A program made the position numbers and the translations under genes. Of a stretch of DNA of 64,000 nucleotides, positions 1 to 16,400 are shown piece by piece. This DNA is from Spongilla lacustris (taxonomy: Eukaryota > Porifera > Demospongiae > Spongillida > Spongillidae): the NCBI GenBank assembly GCA_949361645.1, contig OX442435.1, forward strand, positions 660,502-724,501. Direction: 5' to 3'. The notes below the pieces were generated by a model. The model had not been told where the DNA came from and made no database searches. It saw only the letters and a program-made list of their open reading frames with translations. The first letter of the stretch is position 1. Every line of letters starts with the position of its first letter.

Positions 1-1459
1 CAACCTTAGAATGGACTATGACACCCTTCCATTGTTTATGGACCTTCAGTTTGATGAAATAGTGGCCACCAGTACCCTCGATGTTACCAAGCTTGTCCTC
101 CAGGACAAGGTCACATATCCTAATCAACAGCTTGTACTAGGCACTGCTATGCTTGTGACAACCAATGCCTCAACCTTCATTACCATCAGAATACCAGATG
201 CAACTGCTGCTTTAATACGTAACATGCCACCACTAGCCACTGCAGTGAACTACACATACCTTAGTGCAGGTACTGGATTAGTCAAAGACCTTAGTAACCA
301 GATCTACCAGAATTCCACAGTGGCCATTCAGGTAAACAACTTGACCACTGATCTAGTCAAACCAATGCTCAGCTACTTCACATTTGACTTGAATCAAGGA
401 CTGCTCATTTTTACTTTTTCTAAAAAGGTATTGTCCAGTACCTTCAATACTTCTGGCCTAATTCTGCTTGGAGCAAATTTTCTGGCTGGATCCACGCTAG
501 CTCCTGCTCAGGCTGTTGTTTCTTCTACCAACACTAGCAGTCCCATTGTCACTGTCACACTTTCAATTGGTGACATCAACACACTCAAAGCTATGTCAAA
601 CATTGCCATGTCTGCTAGCAACACATTTATCAGTATGAGTGCAGGAATTGTCTTGGACCCAGCTGGTAATCCTTCAGTAGCTGTATCATCACTAACCCCC
701 TTCCAAGCTACCACCTTCATACCTGACACAACTTCTCCAGTTTTGATGGCATTTTCCATTGACCTCAACGGAGCTGTGCTTGTCCTCACCTTCTCAGAGA
801 CAGTGGGTGTAGCAACATTCAACCCCACTACTCTCACCCTTCAGAACCAGAAATCCTCTCCTATAGTCACATACACTCTTACAGGAGCCAACACTACTAC
901 AACCATCAATACCACCATTATAAAGATGGGGATTACACCAGCTGATCTCACTGGCATTCGCAGTTTTACGAATTTTGTAACAGCCATTCAAAGTACCTAC
1001 CTGTCTATTAGCAACACTGTGAATGATACTAGTGGGAACCTGGTTGTACCCATCTCTTCAAGCAATGCCTTGCAAGCCACCTCTGTTGATGTTGACACTG
1101 CTGCTCCAGTTTTGAGAGCGTTTAGTTTTGACAACAACCGTGGTGTGATGGTACTCACCTTTGATGAGTTTGTCAACATCTCAACGTTTGACGTGACCCA
1201 GATGCAGCTTCAAGATAATATTACAGCCATCAGAACCAATTACTCACTCACTGGGTCAGTAGCCACTAGTGTCACTGGATCAGTACTCACTATTACACTG
1301 TCAGCCACTGACAGCAATGCTCTCGAGCTCTTGAGCCTCTGCATCACTGGACAAGACTGTTATCTTTCATACACATCTGCAACTATCCGTGACGCTGCTG
1401 GCATGCCTGTTATTGGCAGGCAGAACGGATTTGCAATGCTAGTATCCAACTTTACGCGA
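1..1459 (+). repeat. Higher-order repeat unit 0, right end only (domains 20 partial to 23)
   Basis: These four domains precede the first complete 23-domain unit. Domain 20 is cut by the window edge; domains 21, 22 and 23 start near 360, 733 and 1102. Domain 23 carries the first C-x5-C hairpin of the A pair (Cys codons 1340 and 1358). The array therefore continues to the left, by at least the rest of this unit if the pattern holds. Confidence 0.8.
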
Positions 1460-4400
1460 GACACTACCCCACCAAGCCTTGTCTCTTTCTATGCTTTCTA
1501 CTTGGGCTCTGGACAGATAGTGTTGAACCTCTCAGAAGCAATCAACATATCATCAGTCAATCTGATAAGTGTCACTATTCAGCTGCTCTTTGAAAGTCCA
1601 ATGGAGTACTACACTCTAACTGGGGGCACTGTCTCTATGATAAGTCCGACAGTGCTTTCAATTACACTTACCACCACAGACCTCAACATCATCAAATCAC
1701 AGAAGCTGCTTTGCATCACTCGTTCCACCTGCTACTTCTCTGCATCGGCTAGCTTCCTTCAGGACATGAGTGGAAACAGCTTTGCTGCCACTGCACACCA
1801 GCCACCTGGATTCCTTGTGAACCTCCTTGTTAATGACAACTTGGGTCCTGCTCTAAACAGCTTTGACCTCGACTTCAACACAGGGATCCTGGTCCTCCAC
1901 TTCAATAAGCCAGTTGATGTAAGGACCTTTGTCTTCACCAATCTGATTCTACAATCAGCACAGAATGCATCTGTTGGAAGCAGCATGTACTCACTTACCA
2001 GTGGGGCAGTCCTAAGCGGAGAGGTGGATGTGCCTATCCAGCTGAACACCCTTGACCTAAATGCACTCAAGCTCAGTGGTATAGCAGTGAGAAAGAACAC
2101 CACCTACCTCTCTGCAAGTAAAGGATATGTGTATGACACAGGATATGTCCCAATTGCTGCTATAAGCATCCCTGTGAACAATGCCACTCAGGTTGCCAAC
2201 TACACCTCTGATCGCACCCCTCCTCAACTTACAGCATTCAGCCTGCAGCCACTATCTGGGGCCCTCTCACTTACATTTAATGAGCCTGTCCTTCCCTTCC
2301 TTGTGAATATATCTTCCATTACCCTTTACTCACAGCCCACCCTCAGTGGGACCGTGAAAAGACTCACAGGAGGAAAAGTGGTAGAGACACTTCCAAGCCT
2401 GGTGATTACAGTCCTGCTCTCCACTGCGGATCTCACATTCATGAAACTGGCTTCAAACTTCACCACATCTCCAGCTAATACTTTCTTGGCTATTGATGCA
2501 GCTGGGGTCTTTGATGTTTCCTTCAACCCAATCCAGAGCACTGTGAACATCATGGCTACCATTGTGAGCTCTGGAACTGGTACCTCTTACACATATTTGG
2601 TCGCCTACTCACTCGACCTGAATGCAAATCACCTTGTGCTGACCTTCAGCAATGTGGTTATTAATAGCACTCAGAACCTGCCATCTCTTAGGATACAAAG
2701 TGCGCCAACAGCTGTAATGTCACAGTATGTAACTCTTACAGTCAACAGTTCTTATCAGGGTCCTAGTGGGTACATTGTGGACATAGCTCTATCTCCTTTG
2801 GATGTCGGAGCCATCAATTCCATCCCAAGCTTAGCTAAAAGCCAATCTAGCACATTCCTCGTAATGAGGAGTGACTTCATTATTGACTACTTGGGTGCCA
2901 ATGTGTTATCCATTAGAGATGGCAGTGCTTTAATGGCTGCTGTCTTTATCCCAGATATGAGGTCCCCAACACTACTGAATGCCACCATTGATCTGAACAC
3001 AAACACACTGCTTCTGACATTTAATACGGTCCTTAACCTTTCAACCCTTTTGAACAACTCTGTAGTGCTGTTGAGCAACACTTCCACCCACCCATTCTCA
3101 TACACTCTTTCCACTGTTGCCGCTAGCACATCAGCAGGCTACCGAACACTGCTTGTTCCCATATCAGTGTATGACATGTACATTATCGAAACCAAGTTTA
3201 TCCAAAGCATCTTTGTGTCCCTTCCACAAGGTGCCATCAAGAGCTTCTTTGGAAACAACTCCACGGGCACCAATGCGACACTTGTTCAAGAAACATTGGA
3301 TATCACTCCACCACAATTGGTTGCATTTAGTCTGGACATGAATTTGGGTACTCTCAATTTGACATTCACGGAGACAATTTCAGCCTCATCGTTCAATGCC
3401 AGTGGCTTGACACTACAGTTGGCCCCACTTGCCACTGCTGCCAGTTACACACTTACCAGTGGCACCATATTGTATGACAACTATATAGTTACTCTTGCTA
3501 TAAGTCACACAGATCTTAATCAGGTCAAGCAAACTGGCATTGGCATGTCTCCCAACAGCACATACATCTCCGTTAAGCCCGACATGGTGCAAGACCTCTC
3601 TTTCAATGACATTGTGTTAATACCTCCAACCATGGCCATCAGAGTGACTAATCTGGTGTCGGACACCACCCCACCTGTGCTTCTATCATTCACTCTAGAC
3701 CTCAACACAGAATACCTCTTGCTCAGCTTCTCAGAAGTTGTAAATGACAGTTCGATGAAGTCCAACACCATTGCTTTGCAGTCTGCACAAAATGTGAGCA
3801 TGGCACAGGAGTCCTTATTCCTAACGGCAGTCAGTGTGACTCAGAGCAACTCCGACATTACAGCTATCAAACTTGCATCATACGACATCGCAACAATGTA
3901 CAGTTTCTCTGTTTTGGCCACAAATGTAAACAGAACTTTCATTGTCATCAACTCAAGCACAGTGACAGATTTTGGTGGCAACAAGGTGGTGGCAATCACA
4001 TCAAACAATGCTCTCCAGGCACAGCGTGTCGTGCAAGATACCACAGCACCCACCTTGGCAAACTTAGCACTCAACCTTGGTACCTCTGTGCTCAGTCTGA
4101 CCTTCTCCAAGCCTGTCCGCATTGCTACGCTTAATATGTCCTTGCTCACACTCCAACTCATTCTACCATCTCATCCTATTCAGAACTATTCCCTCCATGA
4201 CTCTATAACACCACCAACAACAAATGACAATATCGTGGTCAACGTCACCCTCAGTGTTCCAGATAAAAACAACATTGAGTCCTGGAAGAGCCTTGTTGGT
4301 ATATATATGCTACCCAGGACAACAGCTATTACCGATCAAGCTGGAAATGTCCTCATGCAGCCAGTTCTGCCTGTTTCAGCAACTGTTGTTGTTCCAGACA

Positions 4401-7400
4401 CGGTCTCTCCTTATATCAGGTCATTCACAGTGGACTTGAATAGTGGGGTTTTGGTTCTCACATTCAGCGAGACCCTGAACCTGACCACTATTAATCTCGG
4501 TGGTCTTTCACTTGTGGCGTCTCAAACCATTTCAAGCCAGAACTTCACCCTGACAAACAATTCATTCAGTTCTGACCCATATACATACATCATCACTCTA
4601 CAACTGCCATCTGGTGTGGCCTCACTCATGAAAGCAACTGGCAGGACTGTAAACAACACCTTCTTGATCCTACCTGCTGGTGCTGTTTTTGATATGTATG
4701 GCTACAGCAGTGCGCAGATCCAATTTACCTCTGCACTACAGGCTGCACTGATTATCCCTGACCAGAGGGGCCCAATCCTCCTCAACTATACCTTGGACTT
4801 AAACACTGGTCTGGTAGCTCTGCTGTTTGATACTCCACTCAATCCAACTTCATTTATGGGGCAGAACATTGTTTTCCTCAATTCCACTCTGCAAGTCAGT
4901 CTTATCCTTAGCAACACAACAAACTCCTCAGTTAATCAGGCTACGCTCTATCTGTCGTTACAATCTAATCAACTGGATGTGATAAAAATCCTAGGGAAGC
5001 CATTTTACTTGCAGCTGCTTTACAATGCCATTTCAGACACCTATGGTATTCCTATGCGGACCCAAAATGTTAGTGCAGTCACTCCACCTGCTGCAGTCTT
5101 CCCTGATGTCACCTCTCCTCAGCTTCTCATGTTCTATTTTGATATCGCAAGTGCCACCCTTAACCTCTACTTTAGTGAAGTTATCAACCTCACATCAGTC
5201 AACCTCAGCTATTTTATCATGCAAAATGCAATATCATCACCAAGCAGCTCTTACAGCTTGTCCGGTGGAACAGTGATTAGGAGCCCCACACTGCTGTCTG
5301 CTCTGATAGTATTCATGATCCCAGATGATGTCTCAGCAATTGTTGGTCTTGACATCTGTACCAATGCTAGTAAATGTTATGGAAATGTCTCAAGCAGTCT
5401 TGCAGTAGACTACAGCAATAATTCTCTCGCCCCTGGAGTGTTACAGGTCAGTGGATTCACTCCAGATACTTCTATTCCGCAGCTTGTGAGTTTTGTTCTG
5501 TATGAACCGATCAGTGGTACTCTCACTCTGAGCTTCTCAAAAGTGGTGAAAGCTAGCACTCTACACTTGGCTGGGGCTGCTCTCCAGTTTGCAGCTTATG
5601 TCACTCCTTACATGCATGTACTTACTGGTGGCACCACCACCAGTCCAAATGGAAAGGTACTGCAGGTTCAGCTCAATACTCAAGACCTTATAGCCATCGT
5701 TGTGAGTCGCTTTGTATGTACAATTCCATTCAATTGCTATCTCAATCTGACATACAATGCAGTCCAAGACCTGTTCGGCACTCCTGCTACATCTGGTATA
5801 TTCATGGCTGCAAGTGTTGTGGCTGCCACCTCTGGACCACAGCCTATTGCGTTCAGTCTTGACATGAACACAGGGATGATATCACTCACATTCAGCAGCC
5901 CAATACAATACCTCGCCAAGGATTTCACCAAGATTACGCTCCAAGATGCAGCATCTGCAACTGTGTCATACACACTCACTGGAGGCACCTTGACTAGTAA
6001 CATAGCACCGGGAGTTGTTATGAACTTCACACTGACTACAACCGACCTTAATGCCATCAAAAGCAAGGGAAACCTTGCAACATCTCTTCAGAACACATAC
6101 ATGAATGTGTCTTCTGGCATCACAGGCAGCCTTGTGAATGGCATTCCCAGTGCACCTCTATCCATTGCAATCATAGCCTCAAGCTACATCCCTGACACCA
6201 CCAAGGTGGGATTGGCAGCATTCAACCAACTAGACCTAGGTGCTGGTTCAATCCAACTCAGGTTCACTAAACCGGTGAATATTTCATCCATCAATATCAC
6301 TCAGTTCACCCTACAAAGTGCTAGCACAGGAGGGGTGATCCTCACACTTACATCTGGATGGTCTGCTACCTATGATGCCTCTATCACTGACAAGACTATC
6401 GTTTACATCAAGCTTTCACTGAATGACTTGTTGTTCATTAAGATTAACGGAACTATTGGAGCATCTACAGGCACAACTTTTATCAGTGCTGGGGTCATGG
6501 CTATAACTGACTTGACAGGAAATGGGTTTTCAACCATTCCTACAACTGCAGCTGTAATGGTGAACAGCATTGTTGCTAGCACTGTTGTTCCTGCACTATC
6601 CAGCTTTTGCTTTGACAGAGACAGTGACTTCATTAGTCTCACGTTTAGTGACATCGTGAAGTTTAATTCTTTCCAGCCAACAGCAATCACAATTCAAAGT
6701 GATAAGTATGGCAGTGGCAGTGCAAAGACTCTCACTAGTGCCATACTTCAGTCCACTACAAATGGCTTTGTTATAAGCTTCAGTATGATTCCATCAGACT
6801 TTTATGTAATTCAAGCTACTCGCGGCTTAGCTGTTTCAGTAAACACCACTTTTATATCAATGACTTCAAGTGCATTTACTGGTGTGAATGGTAACCCAGT
6901 GTTTCCCATTTTGTCTACCAATGCCTTACAGGTCAGCTGCTACACAGCTGCCAAAAGCCCACCGCGAATCACGCAGTTTATCCTAGATTTAAACACTAAC
7001 ATTCTAGTACTGACATTCAGCGAAGTGGTGAATGTTTCCACCTTTGACCCCACACAGCTTGGAATCCAGATGTCGAGCAATGGTACCGGTCCATCTGTTG
7101 AGCTAGATGGTGGTACAGTCAGCCCTACTGTACCTAGCAACATTCTGAGTGTCACCTTGACTTTCAGTACCTATACATCCATAAAGGGAATGCATGGTCT
7201 AGCAGTAAGCAATGCCACCACCTTCCTCACTGCCACCAATGATACTGTCTTTGATATGGTTGGCTTCCCTCTAGTTGCAATTCCACCAACCAACGCCTTG
7301 ATGGCCTATAATAGCAGGGTTGACACTACACCCCCTCACCTGCTCAACTTCTCCATGGATCTCAATAGTGGATTGATTCAGTTGACATTTGATGACATTG

Positions 7401-10400
7401 TAGTTTCAAGCAGCATAAACTTCTCTGCCATTACCCTGCAGAATGCAGCTAGCTCTCCCACTGCTCAGCTTACCCTCTCTGGGGGTGTGCTGCAGAATTC
7501 AAGCAATGTCAATATCATCATGTTCTACTTGTCATCTGCTGACCTCGCACTCCTCAATGCCAATAGCATGATTGCTAGGTCAACAGCAAACACTTTCATC
7601 AGCTTGACCACAGGATTTGTTGTAGATACAAGTGGAAATTTAGCTACAGCAATACCTCAGAGCAATGCTGTCCCTGTTGGATTATTTATCCTGGACAGTA
7701 CCCCACCTCTTCTGCTGAACTTTGACCTCAACATGGATACTGGAATACTAGTTTTGCAGTTTAGTAAGCTGGTCAATCCCTTATCCTTTATTTCCTCATA
7801 CTACACCCTTCAGAGTGACAACAGCTCCACCCCTGCATACAGTGTTTATCTTTCAAGTGGTTCCCAGCCATCCACTACTAGCAATAATGCCACTCTAACT
7901 ATACTACTATCTGCAGTTGATATCATTTCAATCAAGCAGAACTTGGGCCTGGCTAAGAATTCCACTACAACCTACCTCAGCATCCAGCTGGGTGGAGTAA
8001 AAGACATCTACAACAACCTTCTCTCTGCAGTTTCCGCGCTAAAAGTTCGAGCATATGTTCCTGATATGCATCCTCCAGTTTTGAGTTCCTTTGTTCTCAA
8101 CTTGGACACCAACCAGCTAATTCTAAACATCAGTGAGCCTGCAGACCCTCGTTCTATAAACATCACTCAGATCACCATCTCCAATGCTGCCTCTGCTATT
8201 TTCAGTCGCCAACTCACAGGAGGTTCCTTGGCAATAAATGGTACCCAGGTGATAATATACCTTGCTGACAGTGATATTGTTGTTCTTAAACTTATGCCTG
8301 GCATTGCCACAAATACAAGCAATACATACCTAGTGGCAAGTGCATTTGCTCTTTCTGATACCTCAGGGAACATGCTTGTCCCAATCGCACCTAATGGAGC
8401 TCTTCAAGCATCATCAGTTATTGTACAGACTTCGTCACCTCTCTTAGTCTCATTTAGCTATAAAACAGCTGGAGATCGCCCAGGAATTGTGATGGTGCTT
8501 CAGTTCTCACAAGTGATCAACAGCAGTACATTGAATCCTGCAGCTTTTACTTTGCAATCAATGGCAAGCAATGCAACTGCAGGAAGTCGATCATTTACAC
8601 TGACCAGTGGCAGTTACAGTGTGGCCCTCACATCTGCATTGCAACTAAATATTACAGATGCAGATTATGCAGCCATCACTGCCCTATCTCCACTCGCAAC
8701 CAATGCAAGCACAACCTTCATCTCTGTGACTACTGGAGCAGTTCGAGACATTATTAACTATAGCCTTGTTGCCATCCCTACAACCAGGGCTCTCCAGGTG
8801 ACTCAGTACTTTGTTGACACAATTCCACCTGTGTTGCAGAGCTTTTTGCTTAATCGTAACCTCAACGTTCTGGTCCTAACCTTCTCAAAAGTCGTAAAGC
8901 TCTCATCTTACAATGCTTCGCAGTTCACTCTGCAGAGCAGCTCCAATCTAACTGCAACTGCATACTCACTGACTGGCGGAACATTGTCAATCCAGGGAAT
9001 GCAACTCACCATTGCACTATCTGGAATAGACTTGGATGGAATAAATAGATATCCACCATTAGCACTGTCATTGAACACAACATTCCTCTCTATAACGCAG
9101 TATGCCATCCAAGATACATCTGCCAATAGAGTAATCCCCATCCCAAGCTCTAATGCCCGCCAAGCTTCACAGTTTACTCCGGATATCTCTGGTCCCATTC
9201 TTACTTCCTTTGTGCTCAATATCGATCAGCAGTCACTACTTCTCAGTTTCTCTGAAACCATCAACATTGATACTCTGATATTGTCTGTCCTAACAGTGCA
9301 GAATGCTGCTTCCAATTCCACACAGTCCTACACACTTACAGGAGGAGCTTACCTCCTACAAAATGCCTCTTATGTGAAGATCAACATGACAATGACAGAC
9401 TTCTTTGGCCTTGAGTCTTCATCAACCATTGGCACCACTGTGAGCAACACATATGTATTCTTTCCTTCAACACTTGTGAGTGACATCTTTGGAAATCTAG
9501 TGGTACCGATCGGAAAAAACAGTGCTTTGCAGGCATCTCAGGTAAGCACTGCTACCATGCCACCCACACTTGTACGATTTGACTGCAACATGAACAACGG
9601 AACTCTCACCTTGGTATTTGATGAAGTTGCAGACATTAGCACCTTTAGTGCAACTAAACTGTCATTGCAGAGCTCCAGGCTAAGTCCAATATCCTTTTAT
9701 ACACTGACTACCAGCTACACAATCTCACCAATGTCAAACATAGTCATTGTACAGCTAAGCAGCACTGACCTGAATGCAATCAAGCTGGGGGTTATATGCT
9801 TGACGCAGAGTACTTGCTACATTTCGTTTACTAACGGACTTGTGGCAAACATATATGGCTTGTCGACCGTTGCTATTAATGCAAGCATGGCTGTGCCTGT
9901 GACCAACTATGTTGGAGACACCACTCCACCTCAACTCCAGCAGTTTGTTTTGTATGATTCATCATCAGCTAGAATCACACTTTTATTCTCTGAAATCGTA
10001 AACATCTCCTCGCTGAATTTCAGTGGTATTGTGCTACAGTCATTTTACATCAACCCTGACAGCACCTTGTCTTTAAGTAGTGGCACTTACCCTGTGGCTA
10101 ACTCCAACAATATTACTATCACCTTGTCAATGCAAGATGCCATCACGGTGAAGCAAAACCGCTACATTTGTGCTCAGCAAGGAATTTGTTACATTACTGT
10201 TTTATCATCGGCAGTATCAGACATGTCAGGAAATCGAGTGATGCCAACATCTGCAGGACTCCTAGTTGTAAACTTCATAAAAGACACCATTCCTCCAACC
10301 TTGCAGAGCTTCAATCTGGACATGAATTTGGGCCTTCTCAACCTCAGTTTCAATGAGATTGTTGATACACGAAGCCTACAGTATGGCAAGCTGACAATTC

Positions 10401-13400
10401 AGCAAACACTGGTTCCAACTGTGGCTCGATATGTACTGACTGGAGGCACTCTGCTCTCTGCCATGTTTGATTATCGTGTAGCCATTTTACTCACTCAGAC
10501 TGACTTTTATGGTATCAAGGCTACAACATTTGCTAAGTTTCCAAGTGACACCTTCTTGAACATTGATAGCTCTGCCATTACAGATCTTTCACCAGCATCT
10601 AATCCTGTTATCACTGCAACTCTTCCAGTTCACATATATATTGCAGATACGACACCTCCTCATCTCATAAAATACCAGCTAGACCTAAGCATGAACAAAC
10701 TCATATTAACCTTTGACAAACCTATGGCTGAAAACATGATCCAGGTGTCACAGATCTCACTGTCTTCAGCATCCCTTAATGGCACCACTGTTCACCTTAC
10801 ATCACCGGGAACTGTGGTGACATCATCGAATCAGAGGACTGTTGTGAGCATTGCACTTAATGCCAATGACCTCCTTGCAACAAAGTACTCTGGTATGCTG
10901 GCTTATGACCCCACTGACACCTACCTTTCAATCCCATATTTGGCTATCACAGACACTGCTGGCGTGTCTCTTGATACTATCCGTTACCTCCAAGCAACCA
11001 GTCCAAACCAGCTTATACCTGACAGTTCGCGCATGCAGCTCCTCCAGTTCACACTAAACATGCTCACACGAACACTCAGTCTCACTTTTGATGATGTGGC
11101 CAACCCACTCACATTCGGTGCAACAGGCATCACAATCCTGAATGCACCAGCTGGATCAATCCAGATACCACTAACATCAGGGAGTGTCACTATTTCAATG
11201 CAACCAGACTTTGTTGTGGTTGTGTCACTGTCTGTTTCTGACACACTAGCACTGACCAGTGCCGAGCTCATTGCTACACAGGTGGATAACACATACATGG
11301 CCTTGGCTGCGACAACCATTATGGATGAAGGTGGAGAGAGAGTGACACCGTTGGGTATTGGAAACGCCTTAAAAGCCAGCGTGGTCATACCTGCAAGCAA
11401 CAACACTCAGCTAATATCCACCATCCTGGACATGAACACAGGGATATTGTCGCTTCAGTTCTCAACAGCTGTGGTGAGTTTCAATCCCACACATCTGACT
11501 CTCCAGGATGAATTTGGCCAGAACTCTTTCACCTTCTCTGGAGGCAATTTCACGCTTGGCTTAATTCATATCACTACAACTGACCTAAATGCACTCAAGG
11601 CACTTGAAACAGTAGCCACATCCACTAGTAACACATACATCAACCTGACAGGTAATGCCTTTTTGAACTTGTTTGCTCTACCTGTCACCCTACCTCAGCC
11701 TGTGCAAGTGACCACATTTATACCGGACACCAATCCTCCGTCACTCCTTAGCTTTGACTTGGATATGAACACAGGTTCTATGATACTTCACTTCAATGAG
11801 ACCATCAAAGCCAGGACAGTTATTCTACTGGGAGCAGTGCTGAGTTTTATTGGGCTCCAGGGTCCAACCATGCTCACTCTAAGTGGCAGTCAGCCAGTAT
11901 CACCCAATGGGGTGAGCATCACTGTGACCCTTGACCAGCAAGACCTAGATGCTATTAAGGCAGCCAATGGACCCATTTCTAGCACCATGCTGTCAATTGG
12001 TCCAACCTTTGCAGCCGACACTGCGCACAACAGCATACTGCCCACCACTGTAGTGATTGCCACCATCATCCCAGACAGGACTCCACCCCAGATGTTGGGA
12101 TTTTCTATTGCTCTGGGTAACAACTTGCTGCTTCTCACCTTCACAGAAATAGTCAATGTTTCCTCCCTAATACCAAACCAGTTCTGGCTCCAGGACACTA
12201 TAAATGCATCACGCTCATACCAGTTGCCTGATTCAGTGATTGCAACTACAATAAGCCCTGACGTGATCAACATGACACTTCAGCTACCTGAGCTTGATGC
12301 CATCCAGGCAAATGGGATAATTGGCTTGTTGCTCAATGGCACATTCTTACGCTTCACAAGTGCTGCTGTGCTTGACTTAGCTGGAAATGCCATCAGTGGA
12401 AGCGTGCTGCAGGCAACACTAATCATACCAGACATGACCAATCCTCTTCTCCTCAGCTGCACTTTGAACCTCACCAATGGTGCTCTCTTGCTTGTTTTCA
12501 ACAAAGTGGTTCGAGCATCGTCAACACAGGTGAACCTGATAGCTGTCCAAAACAAACCCTTCTCTCCAACAGTTCAGGTTATTCTTAGCAACCACAGCAG
12601 TTTTGGACTCACCAATAGCCGCATTCTTCAGATCAGCTTGGGCCTTCCTGACTTTGATCCAATTCAGGTAGCAAATTTCACTAATTTATATGTCAACCTG
12701 TCTTATGCAGCTGTGTCAGACATGAGTGGAAATGGCAATCTTGCTTCATTCTCCGCCATCTTGGCTTATATATACCCTGATTACAGCAATCCGCAACTCC
12801 TTGCTGCCACCCTGAACATGAGCCAGGAAAGTCTGGTTCTCTACTACTCTGAGGCCATCAATGTAGCCTATTTCAATGTCTCCCACATTGCATTCTACCC
12901 TAACACAACTTCACCCGCTGCCTACATTCTGACCACTGCCAGCCAGGTGATCAGTTCAAGTTCCAGCACGGTGGTTATTTCTCTTGCTGGAGATCTCAAC
13001 CCTCTTCGAGCTACCTCCATGCTGTACCAATTTGCAACCAGTATCAACAACACTTATATAACAATTGCTGCCAACACAGCTTTTGATTTTGCAAATAATC
13101 TAGCTCCAGCAATTTTGACTCCGCGGCAGGTAGACATTTTTATCCCAGACACTGTGGGTCCTGTGCTTTCTTCAGCTAAGCTGGATATGAACCAGGGGAT
13201 CCTGACACTATGCTTTGTAGAAACAGTGATCAGCTCCAACTTCAACAGTACAGACATTGCATTCCAGAATGCTCGTACCAACTTTGCATTTCCATCTTAC
13301 ATACCTATCACATCTAAAACATTCCTGCAGATTAATTACACCTGCATCGCCATCACTCTGTCATCTCAGGATGTAGACTCACTCAACTTGGTGCCATATA

Positions 13401-16400
13401 TGGCAACTAGCATCCAGAACACTTTCATTACTCTGCTGCCAGCCACAGTGCAGGATGTTGTAGGAAACCGTGCACCAGCTGTCACCACGAGCAACGCTTA
13501 CCAGATAACACAACTTATTCCTGATACGACAAACCCTAATGTCACACGTTTCCAGCTTGATTTGACTAACAACACAATTACTCTGAGCTTTAGCAAGGTT
13601 GTGAACCATCTAAGCATTAATATGTCAGGCATACTATTGCAGGACACCAGCTTCAATACATCATCCATGGTCGGCTTCTCTGGATACATGTCAGCCACAC
13701 AAAATGGTAGAATAATTGTCATCACCCTGTACCAGAAAGATGTAAACACACTAAATGCCATTGGGGTTTGCTACAACATCAGTAACTGCTATGCTGCAGT
13801 GCTGAAGTGGTTCATTGCTGACAAATATGGGAATCCTATTCTTGCCACTGCCCCCATCCGAGCCTCCAATTTCACCAATGACACCAAGCTCCCACAGTTT
13901 GTGCAGTTCCTGAGCTTTGATGTAAACTCTGGTACACTGATATTACAGTTCTCAGAAACCATTGCACAGAACTCAGTGAAACTGAACACACTGAAATTAC
14001 AGAGCACAACTAATGGAACAGGTGTGGACTCAACATCGCAAACACTAACAGGTGGAACAGTTGGTGCCAGCAGCAGCAACCTTGTCATTGTGATGACCAT
14101 GTCAGATCTCAATACCCTAAAAACCAACAAGTTACTCTGCAGACAGACATCTGGCTGCTTTATTCGCTTCCCAATCAATTTTGCTCAAAACATCTTTGGT
14201 ACCCAACTTGGCAGCGCTGTTGTGAACTCAATACAGCCCAACTCCACAACCTACCCTCTTAGTTTCATTGCAGATACTACTGGCCCAACACTGACATCTT
14301 TCTACCTCAATCTTGAGAATGGAACACTCACCCTTACTTTCAGTGAAATTGTGTTAAATATCACCTTCTCAGTTACATCAGTTACTATTCAAAATGGTTT
14401 CCTAGCAACTGCCTCTTACTCACTTACTGGCAGCAGTACAAACTCATTCAGCTCAAATATTGTCACAGTCAGGCTTCTGTCGATAGATGTCTTGTCAATC
14501 AAAGGGACACCAGGTCTTGCCACTTCCGTTGCTACCACCTATCTTGTCCACTCAGGCACCCTTGTATCTGATGTGTTCTACAACCCAGCAATACCAAGGC
14601 TAAATGGTGTAAATCCATTGCAGGCAACTCAGTTGGCCAACGACACCACTTCACCCACATTCATCTCATTTGTGCAGTACACTCTACATGGCGGACAACT
14701 GCTATTGCAGTTCTCTGAACCAATTGATTACACAAAGGTCAACTACTCACTGATCACCCTACAGTCAACAACATCCAGCTCAATGGGAAGTTTCCTCCAG
14801 CTATCTCCTGGTACAGCCACCTTGGACTCCACTAAATTAGCACTGGTGATCACTCTGGCACTGAGTGACCAACTGTACTTGAAGCAGCAGAGCAGCTTGG
14901 CTGTGAACAAGACTACAACTTACATATCTTTCAAGCGTGGAGCATTTGCTGACCACGTTGGTCTCTATGCCTCGGCAAACACTTCAATGGTTGTGGCCTA
15001 CACAGTAAACACTGCTGCCCCAACCTTAATAGGGTTCACACTGGACATGCAAAATGCACAGCTGTTTCTAACATACAATGATCTTATTAATCCAAGTGTG
15101 TACGTACCTCAAGGAGTCATGTTCCAAAGCTCGGCACTTCAATATGCAAGCCAGCTCTACACCCTGACAGGGGGTATTTCAATCTCCAATTCTACCCTTG
15201 GTTTTGTGGTCTATACCAACCTGACACTTTATGATCTCCTACACCTGAAGTACACTCAAGGATTGGCCAAGAACTTGGCTACTACCTTCATTACTGCCAC
15301 CGCCTCTGTTACAGTGGACAGATATGGTGGTGTTGTCGCAGCAGCTTTGTCTACTAAAGCAACTGTATACATCAAAGATACAACATCACCTAACGTTTTG
15401 GCTTTTTACTTTGACCTCAATGCTGGAGTGTTTCACATCTTTGCTGATGAGCCTCTTGATCCGACCTCTTATCAACCATCTGGCTTCATATTCCAAAACA
15501 CACCAAACAATTCAGCCATGTTTGTACACACTGTTATGCTAACAGGGGGAATGGCATCCCAGAACCCCACCATCCTTGAGATCGATATCCAGCTGGACAA
15601 CTATGACCTTAATGCACTCAAAGAGCAGCCCGACTTTGTCTCAGATCACATATATCTCTCACTTACAGCTTCAGCTTTTGCTGACTTTGCTGGTAACCCT
15701 GTAGTTCCTATATCTGGTATGGCAGCCATAAACATATCATCCTTCACTGCAGACACAACCGCACCAACTGTGAGCAGCTTCATCCTGGATATCAACAGGG
15801 GGCAGGTCACTTTCAGGTTCAGCGAGGTTGTAAGCTATGCTGCTTTTAACTCTTCTAGCACTGCACTTCAGTGCACCTCTGGTTCCCAGTCCATTAACAT
15901 TACATTGCCTGCACTGATTCTCTTGCCTGCAAAAACTGTCAACAATTTGACTGACACCATTTTCTTCCAGCTCGCAACAGCAGACCTGGACCAGATCAAG
16001 CTCTACTGTCTCTCATCACCCATCACCACCACATTCAGTAGTGGCATCACCTATGACAGCAGCGGCAACCCTCTTATTGGTGCTCCTGACAACAACCCTC
16101 TTCCTGTAACATCCATTCCCGATACCACCCCACCCCAAATCCAGTTCATGGTTCTAGACCTCAATGTTGGTACACTGGTGGTAACACTGAATGAGCCCTT
16201 CAGCTTCACATCTGTGCAGCCCTTACAAGTCACCATAACAAACAGCGTCACCAATCCAACAGCATTTTACAATCTTGCTAGTGCAACTCCACTTGATGTA
16301 GATTCATTCACTCTTTCCCTCAACTTCTCAAGTGATCTTCTTAATGCGCTTATAACTCTTGTTGCTGGTGCAAATGGACTCCCCAGTCCCATTAGAATCA

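Noticed and set aside
11..13. ATG at 11 as the true start of the giant protein
   Set aside because: The codons before it are open and the residues after it align with the middle of a domain (the LDLNTG and FSETV region). No signal peptide follows.
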